Positions 7,801 to 15,100 of a stretch of 18,160 nucleotides of DNA are shown in pieces (the first letter of the stretch is position 1; the number at the start of each line of letters is the position of its first letter). Source of the stretch: CAYLYU01 sp964501925 (GTDB lineage: Bacteria; Pseudomonadota; Zetaproteobacteria; Mariprofundales; Mariprofundaceae); NCBI GenBank assembly GCA_964501925.1, contig CAZCTM010000032.1, positions 1-18,160 on the forward strand. The letters run 5' to 3'. A program made the translations under genes and the position numbers. Below the pieces are notes generated by a model. It was given only the letters and a program-made list of their open reading frames with translations, ran no database searches and was not told the origin of the DNA.

Positions 7801-9503
7801 ACAAGATCATCGGACGTGTGCGTCATTCCACGCCCGGTGTGGGACTGATCTCCCCCCCGCCACACCACGACATCTATTCCATCGAGGATCTGGCCCAGCT
7901 GATCTTTGACCTGAAAAACACCAATCCAAGGGCGGACATCAGTGTCAAGCTGGTCTCGGAAATCGGGGTGGGCACAATTGCTGCCGGCGTCGTCAAGGCT
8001 CATGCCGACCATGTTGTGATCGCCGGCCATGACGGTGGAACCGGGGCATCTCCACTGACCAGCATCAAGCATGCGGGAACCCCCTGGGAACTTGGTCTGG
8101 CTGAAACCCAGCAAACCCTGGTTCTTAACCGTCTGAGAGGCCGTATGCGCCTCCTGTCCGACGGGCAGATGCGAACCGGTCGCGACGTCGTGATTGCCGC
8201 CCTGCTGGGGGCAGATGAAGTTGCTTTTGGTACCGCCGCTCTCGTGGTTGTCGGCTGCATCATGATGCGGAAATGTCACCTGAACACCTGTCCGGTAGGG
8301 GTTGCAACGCAGGATCCGGAACTCAGGAAGCGGTTTACGGGGAAGGCGGAGCATCTCGTCAACTATTTCAACTTCATTGCCGAGGAGGTTCGCCAGTACA
8401 TGGCTAAAATGGGCTTCAGGACCTTCAACGACATGATCGGTCATATCGAGATGCTGGATGTCCGCAAGGCCACGGATCACTGGAAGGCCCATGGCGTGGA
8501 CATCAGCCGCATACTCCACAAGCCGGATATTCCCGAAGACGTGGCCGTGCACGCCTGTGAAAAGCAGGACCATGGCATTGACACCGTTCTCGACAGAAAG
8601 CTGATCGAGAAGGCAAAACCTGCCCTGGAAAACAGGGAGCCTGTTGTTATTGAGACCCGAATCAGAAACACGGACCGGACGACCGGTGCCATGCTCTCCG
8701 GCGAGGTTGCCAGGCGTTACGGTTTTGCCGGTCTGCCGGAGGATACGATTGTGGTCAAGGCCAGGGGCACCGCGGGCCAGAGCTTTGGAGCCTGGCTGGC
8801 CCATGGCGTATCACTGGAGTTGCAGGGTGATGCCAATGACTATGTCGGCAAGGGTCTGTGCGGTGGCCGTATCGTGATCTACCCGCCCAAGGAGTCCTCC
8901 ATTATCGCGGAAGAAAACATTATCGTCGGCAATACCGTCCTTTACGGCGCCATCAGCGGCGAGTGCTATTTCAGCGGCGTTGCCGGTGAGAGGTTTGCCG
9001 TACGCAACAGTGGCGCCATTGCCGTGGTCGAGGGTGTAGGCGATCACGGCTGTGAATACATGACGGGTGGCACGGTCGTTGTCCTGGGGGGGACCGGCCG
9101 CAACTTTGCTGCCGGCATGAGTGGCGGAATCGCCTACGTGCTGGACATGGACGGGGATTTCGAGCTGCGTTGCAACCTGGCCATGGTGGAGCTTGAACCG
9201 GTTGCCTCGGAAGATGATATGCTCGAAGAGGTCGAACACATGGGTGGCGATCTGGAGACGCATGGACGTGTGGATATCAAACACAGCCTGACCCAGAATG
9301 ACATCCGCATCCTGCGGAGTCTGATCCAGAGGCATTTGCACTATACCGATTCCAACCGGGCCAGACTGATCCTGGACAACTGGTCGGAATTCCTGCCCAG
9401 GTTCGTCAAGATCATGCCCGTGGATTACCGCCGGGCCTTGCGTGAGATGGAGGCTGAACGGGCCGCCGTAATGTCCGGAAAGGAGCAGGAAAACCGTGGG
9501 TAA
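4842..9503 (+). CDS. gltB: Glutamate synthase (NADPH), large (alpha) subunit
   Basis: GltB converts glutamine and 2-oxoglutarate to two glutamates in the cytoplasm, using electrons delivered by GltD. It is the second half of the GS-GOGAT ammonia assimilation route. The 1553 residues match the bacterial alpha subunit. A propeptide of about 22 residues precedes Cys23 (D-A-C-G-V-G-F), which becomes the N-terminal nucleophile of the class II glutaminase domain after processing. HNGEINTLRG (from residue 258) belongs to the same domain. The central and FMN-binding (beta/alpha)8 domains follow, with the 3Fe-4S ligands C1139-x5-C1145-x4-C1150, and the glycine-rich right-handed beta-helix forms the C-terminus. 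The start ATG has an AGGGGTG ribosome binding site. It is the first gene of an operon with gltD. Confidence 0.97.
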   Translation: MKPSARSPSKQGLYDPDHEHDACGVGFIAHIKNQKSHGIIQQGLEILLHLTHRGAVGADPNAGDGAGILIQIPDGFLRDECKHLNINLPKPGEYGVGMIFLPQDRAHRQACIRIIEDTIMEKGQDVLGWRDVPTDSEKAGLPESVTSCEPVIRQVLIGRGAICEDQDAFERKLFIIRKMIEHRIRARNFHDAANFYIPSMSSRTLVYKGMFLSHQINKYFPDLNDTRLTSALALVHQRFSTNTFPAWELAHPFRMVAHNGEINTLRGNINWMAARKHSMASELLGDDLKEIWPLIVEGQSDSACFDNALELLIMGGYSLGHAAMLLIPEAWAGNPLMDENRKAFYEYHAALMEPWDGPAGIAITDGRQIGATLDRNGLRPARYVVTDDDLVIMASEVGVLPVPEEKIIMKWRLQPGKMFLIDLEAGRIIDDAELKADLAGANPYRSWLAKTQIKLEKLPAEVAPLPPDHETMLERQKAFGYTQEDLKFLMGPTAISGQEPIGSMGNDTPLAVFSNRPKPLYNYFKQLFAQVTNPAIDPIREELVMSLISIIGPRPNLLDLHASGPQMRLEVSQPILRNEDLEKIRTAADHTSGQFRTLTLSMCFPADQGVEGLEPALDRLCEAAEKAVREEYNIIMLSDRDIDEDHVPIPALLATSAVHHHLIRTGLRTETGLVVETGSAREVQHFCLLAGYGAEAINPYLAFETLLDMLRQGMLPEEVSEEETINRYIKGINKGILKVMSKMGISTYQSYCGAQIFEAVGLSSEFVEKYFTGTATQVEGAGIREIAREAVERHRLAYSHNPIYRHALDVGGEYAWRVRGEDHMWTPESISLLQHATRANDPEKYRQFANLINDQNERLMTLRGMFRIRESHNPVPIEEVEPASEIVKRFSTGAMSFGSISYEAHTTLAIAMNRLGGKSNTGEGGEEPERFKPLPNGDSMRSAIKQVASGRFGVTTEYLVNADEIQIKVAQGAKPGEGGQLPGHKVNKIIGRVRHSTPGVGLISPPPHHDIYSIEDLAQLIFDLKNTNPRADISVKLVSEIGVGTIAAGVVKAHADHVVIAGHDGGTGASPLTSIKHAGTPWELGLAETQQTLVLNRLRGRMRLLSDGQMRTGRDVVIAALLGADEVAFGTAALVVVGCIMMRKCHLNTCPVGVATQDPELRKRFTGKAEHLVNYFNFIAEEVRQYMAKMGFRTFNDMIGHIEMLDVRKATDHWKAHGVDISRILHKPDIPEDVAVHACEKQDHGIDTVLDRKLIEKAKPALENREPVVIETRIRNTDRTTGAMLSGEVARRYGFAGLPEDTIVVKARGTAGQSFGAWLAHGVSLELQGDANDYVGKGLCGGRIVIYPPKESSIIAEENIIVGNTVLYGAISGECYFSGVAGERFAVRNSGAIAVVEGVGDHGCEYMTGGTVVVLGGTGRNFAAGMSGGIAYVLDMDGDFELRCNLAMVELEPVASEDDMLEEVEHMGGDLETHGRVDIKHSLTQNDIRILRSLIQRHLHYTDSNRARLILDNWSEFLPRFVKIMPVDYRRALREMEAERAAVMSGKEQENRG

Positions 9504-10938
9504 ACCAACCGGATTTATCGAGATCCCCCGCGAAGATCTGAGCTATGAGCCGGTAGCGGACCGGATCAGGCATTACCGTGAATTCGCCATCCCTCCCGAT
9601 GAACATCAGCTGAGCCTTCAGGGTGCACGCTGCATGGATTGCGGAATCCCCTTCTGTCATAACGGATGCCCGGTGAACAACATCATCCCTGACTGGAATG
9701 ACCTCGTATTCAAGCGACAGTGGCGTGAAGCAAGCGAAGTGCTGCATTCCACCAACAATTTCCCCGAGTTTACCGGTCGTATCTGTCCTGCCCCCTGCGA
9801 GGCGGCATGTACCCTGAACATCGACGACAATCCGGTGACCATCAAAAACATTGAAAGGGCCATCGTGGATCGGGCCTGGGAGGAAGGCTGGATTACTCCA
9901 CAGATCGCCGAGCACAAAACCGGCAAACGGGTTGCCGTTGTCGGTTCCGGACCGGCCGGCATGGCCTGCGCCCAGCAGCTTGCCCGGGCCGGCCATGAGG
10001 TTCTCGTGTATGAGAAAAACGACCGCATCGGCGGATTGATGCGCTATGGCATCCCCGATTTCAAAATGGAGAAACACATCATTGACCGACGCATAGCCCA
10101 GATGCTTGCGGAAGGCGTCGTGTTTCACACCAACACCCATATTGGTGTGGATCTTCCTGTCCGCCGGTTGCTTGACGAGTTCGACGCAGTGGTTCTGGCC
10201 GGGGGCTCGGAAAAGCCACGTGATCTTCAGGTCCCGGGGCGTGATCTGGACGGCATTCACTTTGCCATGGACTTCCTGCCGCAACAGAACAAACGCAATG
10301 CGGGTGACGAGATACCTCCCGAGATCAGCATCACGGCCGAGGGCAAGCACGTCATCGTCATCGGTGGCGGGGACACCGGTTCCGACTGCATCGGGACCTC
10401 CAATCGGCAGGGGGCCCTGTCAGTGACCCAGCTTGAGATCATGCCCAGACCACCCGAGAAAGAGAACAAGGACCTGACGTGGCCAAACTGGCCGACAAAG
10501 CTCAGGACATCCACATCCCATGAGGAAGGATGCGATCGCATGTGGTCGGTTTCCACCAGGGGATTCAAGGGCAAAGACGGGCGTGTCACGGCCATTGAAT
10601 GCGTACAAGTGGAATGGGAGAGGGATGAGAACGGTCGCTGGCAGATGCATGAGGTGCCCGGGAGTGAATTTGAACTCAAGGCCGATCTTGTGCTGCTGGC
10701 CATGGGCTTTGTGCACCCGATCCATCAAGGCATGATCGAGGAACTCGGTGTGGAACGTGATGTGCGCGGGAACGTAAAGGCAGATACGAGGAAATATCAG
10801 ACCTCCATTGACAAGGTGTTTGCTGCCGGCGACATGCGCCGCGGCCAGTCACTGGTCGTCTGGGCCATCCGTGAGGGCCGCCAGTGCGCCCGGTCCGTGG
10901 ATGAATTTTTGATGGGCTTTTCAGAGCTGCCAGCCTAA
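9496..10938 (+). CDS. gltD: Glutamate synthase (NADPH), small (beta) subunit
   Basis: GltD oxidises NADPH and passes electrons through FAD and iron-sulfur clusters to GltB. The 480-residue length is typical. The N-terminal region holds two cysteine groups, C46/C49/C54/C58 and C97/C101/C105, which supply the ligands for the 4Fe-4S clusters. The FAD-binding Rossmann motif VVGSGPAG is at 148-155. The NADPH-binding motif VIGGGDTGSDC is at 288-298. The C-terminal AAGDMRRGQS segment is the second FAD contact typical of the family. The GTG start at 9496 lies inside gltB (8-bp overlap), and AGGAG sits 10 bp upstream, so the two subunits are probably translated in a coupled way. A hairpin follows 9 bp after the stop. 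Confidence 0.96.
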   Translation: MGKPTGFIEIPREDLSYEPVADRIRHYREFAIPPDEHQLSLQGARCMDCGIPFCHNGCPVNNIIPDWNDLVFKRQWREASEVLHSTNNFPEFTGRICPAPCEAACTLNIDDNPVTIKNIERAIVDRAWEEGWITPQIAEHKTGKRVAVVGSGPAGMACAQQLARAGHEVLVYEKNDRIGGLMRYGIPDFKMEKHIIDRRIAQMLAEGVVFHTNTHIGVDLPVRRLLDEFDAVVLAGGSEKPRDLQVPGRDLDGIHFAMDFLPQQNKRNAGDEIPPEISITAEGKHVIVIGGGDTGSDCIGTSNRQGALSVTQLEIMPRPPEKENKDLTWPNWPTKLRTSTSHEEGCDRMWSVSTRGFKGKDGRVTAIECVQVEWERDENGRWQMHEVPGSEFELKADLVLLAMGFVHPIHQGMIEELGVERDVRGNVKADTRKYQTSIDKVFAAGDMRRGQSLVVWAIREGRQCARSVDEFLMGFSELPA

Positions 10939-10946
10939 AAAATGAA

Positions 10947-10967
10947 GGCCGGCGAAAAACGCCGGCC
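10947..10967. terminator. Shared terminator hairpin between gltD and the convergent secreted-protein gene
   Basis: GGCCGGCG (10947-10954), loop AAAAA, CGCCGGCC (10960-10967) form a perfect 8-bp GC-only stem. On the minus strand it is followed by TTCATTTTTT, a U-rich tract, so it is a good intrinsic terminator for the gene ending at 10995. On the plus strand the tract downstream is CACCACACC, without a U-run, so it would terminate gltBD less efficiently by this mechanism. Confidence 0.75.
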
Positions 10968-10994
10968 CACCACACCTGGCAAAGCTTCCGTGTA

Positions 10995-12083
10995 TTAAGG
11001 CAGTCTTGCCCTGATCTGGTCCAGTTTTAGCTGGATTGACTGGAGTTGCAGCTTGAACGCGTAAATGGCCTTCTGCAGACGGGCGTCATGCGCAGCAAGT
11101 GCAGCATCGAGATTGGCGAGGGCCGCATCCTGCGCGTCCAGGCGCGCATTGATGGCCACGACGTGATTGGTCAGGGCGAGACTGTGATCAAAGATCAACG
11201 TATTCATCTCCGATCTGTGTGTAGCCAGGTCCTGGTTATGCGCCGCCTGAACAACGTCCTGCGCCGCCAGGGCCGCCTGGACTGCCGTATTATGGGTGGT
11301 GAGGTCAGTGGCAATCTGCTGAACCGCTGCATTTGATGCCGCAATCTTACTGTCCACCGTTGCCAGATTGTCATGGTTATGCACAAGCGTGTTGTAGATA
11401 TCCTCGGTGCGCCAGTAAATACCCAGGATCTCAGCTGAATCCACCGCGCCATCGCAATTTGTATACAGATCGAAAGCGGTCTCGGCAGCCATCGCGATGA
11501 GCGAGCTGACAATACAGGCCGCCTGAATGTTCTGACCCAGAATGGTCTGGTCGCAAACAGGATCGAGCGTTGTATTCACGGCTGATGCGACAACAGCGGT
11601 CGTCTTCATCACCGCTGCTGTCGCTGTATCTGAGCGGACATCACAAACCTTGCCACTCACAAGAGTGGAATAGGACGCATTTCGCAAGGTTGAGGGTGCT
11701 CCTGGTCCAAACTGGGGCGCGATGGGAGGGGCCAGCGGCGGAACGGTGGCATTGGCCGCGGCCTGATCCAGGGCGGCAATCGAATCCGTGAGCGCCTGAT
11801 TCAGGCCGGCCAGATCGGCATTCTGAAAGCTGAGGAGTTCTTCCGGCGTCATGGCCGCGACCTTCTGAAGCTGATCGGCCAGCGCATTCTGGGTTGAAAC
11901 GTCGCCAAGTCGCATGGCCACTGCCTGCTGGCTCTGCAGGACCGCCGTCAGCTGGGCCCGGATAACCTCCGGGTCAGTAACAACTGCATGGGCAGGAACA
12001 GCCTGAAACATAGCCAACCCTGCTACAAGAACTGCTGCAGCAACCTTCATTCCAAATATCCTGTGCATGGAACTTAACATCAT
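10995..12083 (-). CDS. Hypothetical secreted protein with four cysteines and C-terminal coiled coil
   Basis: I do not recognise a family. The 362-residue protein has a Sec signal peptide (basic start, hydrophobic 13-29, AHA cleavage site after about residue 33). The mature part begins with an Ala/Gln-rich helical region (35-112) and a proline-rich linker (113-130). A central domain (about 131-235) has four cysteines at 147, 177, 190 and 210 that could form two disulfides. A long coiled coil (about 236-362) ends in RARLP. Within the coil, histidines recur at 264, 282 and 300 and at 289 and 307, an 18-residue period. It probably acts in the periplasm or outside the cell. GGAGG lies 2 bp from ATG 12083 and 5 bp from the adjacent ATG 12080, so the second may be the real start. 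It is divergent from the large FG-GAP gene. Confidence 0.8.
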   Translation of the reverse strand: MMLSSMHRIFGMKVAAAVLVAGLAMFQAVPAHAVVTDPEVIRAQLTAVLQSQQAVAMRLGDVSTQNALADQLQKVAAMTPEELLSFQNADLAGLNQALTDSIAALDQAAANATVPPLAPPIAPQFGPGAPSTLRNASYSTLVSGKVCDVRSDTATAAVMKTTAVVASAVNTTLDPVCDQTILGQNIQAACIVSSLIAMAAETAFDLYTNCDGAVDSAEILGIYWRTEDIYNTLVHNHDNLATVDSKIAASNAAVQQIATDLTTHNTAVQAALAAQDVVQAAHNQDLATHRSEMNTLIFDHSLALTNHVVAINARLDAQDAALANLDAALAAHDARLQKAIYAFKLQLQSIQLKLDQIRARLP

Positions 12084-12107
12084 TCCCTCCCCGTCTGCAA
12101 TTTAATT

Positions 12108-12138
12108 TAGATCAAGCTATATTTTATAGCTTGATCTA
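12108..12138. repeat. Perfect 31-bp palindrome, candidate operator for both divergent genes
   Basis: TAGATCAAGCTATA (12108-12121), spacer TTT, and TATAGCTTGATCTA (12125-12138) are exact 14-bp inverted repeats. The element is AT-rich, sits between two divergent genes, and overlaps the predicted -10 of the minus gene and the predicted -35 of the plus gene. This placement favours an operator over a terminator, since no U-tract and no upstream gene end are present. The binding protein is unknown; no regulator gene lies nearby. Confidence 0.7.
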
Positions 12139-12149
12139 TTAGGAGTCAA
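12121..12149 (-). promoter_or_regulatory. Predicted sigma-70 promoter for the secreted coiled-coil protein gene
   Basis: On the minus strand, TTGACT (12149-12144) is followed by a 17-bp spacer and TAAAAT (12126-12121). Each hexamer matches consensus at 5 of 6 positions. Transcription would start near 12114, leaving a leader of about 30 nt before the ATG at 12083. The -10 lies in the centre of the palindrome, so a protein bound there would block this promoter. Confidence 0.6.
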
Positions 12150-12160
12150 TCAACTATAGT
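12131..12160 (+). promoter_or_regulatory. Predicted sigma-70 promoter for the FG-GAP repeat gene
   Basis: TTGATC (12131-12136), an 18-bp spacer and TATAGT (12155-12160) form a plausible promoter, with 4 of 6 and 5 of 6 consensus matches. Transcription would start near 12167, about 30 nt before the ATG at 12197. The -35 is part of the right arm of the palindrome. Confidence 0.45.
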
Positions 12161-12196
12161 GTTTGACAAAAAGGGGAATCAAATAAAGGGGGGGAT

Positions 12197-15100
12197 ATGC
12201 TCAAACGATTCATCGGCTCAACAGGCTGGAAACTCCTTGCGGCAGTTATGATTGCCGGCTTGCCGTCTCTCGCGCAGGCTGTGAAGTTTGTTCCCGCGGC
12301 CAAGCTCTCGGCCGGCACCAATCCGAAAGCAGTGGCCGTTGCCGATTTCAATCTGGACGGTATTAAGGACCTGGTCATCGCCAACTTCAATGCCAACAAC
12401 GTCAGCGTCCTTCTGGGCAAGGCCGGCGGCGGCTACCAGCCGGCCAGCACCTTCCCCGTGGGTTCCGGGCCGGTGGCCGTGGCCGTCGGCAATCTGAACG
12501 CCCCCACCGATCCCTATGCGGATATCGCCGTGGCCAACAGGGGTTCCAACAATGTCAGCGTGCTGCTGGGTGACGGCACCGGCGGATTTACACCTGACAA
12601 CGGCAGCCCCTACGCCGTGGGAAACAGCCCGTCGGATGTGGCCTTTGGCCACTTCAACCCCCCCGATACGCGGCTGGACCTTGTTGTGTCCAATCAGGGG
12701 TCAGATAATATAGCCATACTTTATGACTATAATTCAACCGGTAACTATTTCTTTTTCTCCCCCCAGTACATCAACGTTAGCGTCGGAAACACTGTCGCAA
12801 CCGCTCCGGCGGCCATGGCCGCCGGCGATTTCATCGGTAACAATGGTCAGTGGGATGACCTGGCCGTGGCCAACCAGGGATCCAATAACATCACCGTGTT
12901 TGTCAGTGGTAATTTCGGTATTAATACAAGCAAATTTATAATCAGCACGGGAATAGGAACAGGGCCGGCAGACGTGGCTATCGGCGACCTCGACAGGGAT
13001 GGGTTTGCTGACGATCTGGCCGTGGCCAATCAGGCCTCCAATGATGTCAGTGTGCTGCTGGGTAACGGCGGAGGGATATTTACGCCTGCCGCCGGCAGCC
13101 CCTTTGCCGCGGGCAGCGCTCCGATAGCCCTGGCCATCAGTGATTTCGACGGTATCAACGGGCCGGACCTGGCCGTAGGAAACAAACTGTCCCATGATGT
13201 CAGCGTGCTGATGAACAATGGTGCCGGCGGCTTTATGCCTGCTGCCGGCAGCCCTTTCAGCGCCGGCACCAATCCCGTATCCCTGGCCGTGGCCAGCCTC
13301 AACGCCCCCGTCGATCCCTATGCGGACATCGCCGTGGCCAATGAAGGCTCCAATGATGTCAGCATCCTCCTGAATGACGGGCTCGGAAACTTTGCCACCG
13401 TGGGCGAAAACATCGGCGGCAACAGCCCGGCAGCCGTAGCCGTCGGCAATCTGAACCCACTTGTCGACCCCTACGCGGACCTGGTGGTGGCCAACGAGAA
13501 CTCGAACGATGTCAGCATCTTCCTGAACGACGGCTTCACCGCGTTTTCGGGCGGTTTTGGCCCCGCCACAAATTATCCGGCCCACTTTGGCCCGGCGGGC
13601 GTGGCTATCGGTAATCTCAATCCGGTCACTGATCCCTATGCGGACCTGGCGGTGGCCAACCGGTTTTCCAACGATGTCAGCGTGCTCTTGGGCGACGGCA
13701 TGGGTGGATTCGGGGCCCCAGCCCACTTTGCCGCCGGCATCACACCCTTATCCGTCGCCATCGGCGATCTCAATCCCCTCATCGATCCCTATGCGGATAT
13801 TGCCGTGGCGAATTTCAACTCCAATGATGTCAGCGTCTTTCTGGGCGACGGTGCCGGCGGATTTGCCGCGGGCAGCATTCCCACGGGAGGCACGGGCCCG
13901 GCGGCTGTAACCCTTGCCGATATAAATATGGATACATATGCGGATCTCATTGTGGCGAATTCTGCCACCAATGATGTCAGCGTGTTTTTGAATAACGGCG
14001 CCGGCGGATTTACCGCAGCCCCCGGCAGCCCCTTTGCTGCCGGTACCAGCCCGGTTTCCGTAGCCATCGGTGATTTCGACGGCCTCAACGGTCCGGACCT
14101 GGCTGTGGCCAACAACGGCTCCAATGACGTCAGCATCCTGCTGGCGGATGGTGCTGGCGGATATCTGACTGCGGTCAATTATGCCGTGGGGAGCAGCCCG
14201 GTGGCCGTGGCCGTCGGCCATTTCAACCCCCCGCCGGTGCTCGGAGCTGATATGTTTCCGGATCTGGCCGTAGCCAACAACGGTACCCATGATGTCACCA
14301 TCCTCATGGGTGACGGCGCTGGTGGATTTACGCCTGCCCCGGGCAGCCCCTTTGCCGCTGCAGGTTCCGGCCCGTCGTCCCTGGCCGTGGCCAGTCTGAA
14401 TACCCTCTTTGATCCCTACGCGGATCTGGCTGTGGCCAACTACAACTCCGGCAACGTCAGCGTGCTGCTGAACGTGCCCAACCAGCCGCCTACCTTGGCT
14501 GTGAACGCCCTCCTGACCGTGCAGGAAAACGATCCTCCCACGGCCATCACCTCTGCCATGCTTCAGGTCACCGATCCGGACAATACGCCGGCGGAGCTGA
14601 CCTTCACCCTGCTGGCGCCACCGGCGAACGGCAGCCTGCAGAACTACGGGGTGCCGCTGATCGGGGGCAACACCTTCAGCCAGACCGATATCGATCTGGG
14701 CATGCTTCAATACCAGCCCAATACCGGCTACTTCGGTGCGGACAGCTTTGAGTTTGACGCCACCGACGGCGCCGTGGCCATCGCCCCGCCCGCGCCTCCC
14801 GGCCCAAATCATGTCTTTGACATTACCGTCACGCCGCTTGCCAAACCGCCGGCGCCGACGGCCAGTCCGAATCCGATTACGGTCCCGTTCAATGACACAC
14901 TGGGGACAACCAGCCAGATCAGCCCGAATGATCCCAATGCCGGCGACACCCATACCTACGCTGTGACTACGCCGGCCGTCAACGGCACGGCCACCATGAA
15001 TGGCGCGCAGGCAACCTACACACCGGCCACGGGGTTCGCCGGTAATGACAGCTTTGTCGTGACCGTGACCGACAACACCAACCGGTCCGGGACGGTCACC

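Noticed and set aside
7686..8804. A 372-codon minus-strand frame inside gltB
   Set aside because: It is opposite a certain gene with unmistakable domains. The open frame is a by-product of gltB codon bias.
12108..12138. The palindrome as an intrinsic terminator
   Set aside because: It lies between two gene starts, is AT-rich, and lacks a U-tract on either side.
12163..12168. TTGACA as a -35 box for the FG-GAP gene
   Set aside because: Its -10 would fall in the ribosome binding site, leaving no leader before the ATG at 12197.
12308..14472. Regularly recurring DNA motifs that could suggest a CRISPR-like array
   Set aside because: The repeats are in frame, about 155 bp long, imperfect, and encode protein blades.
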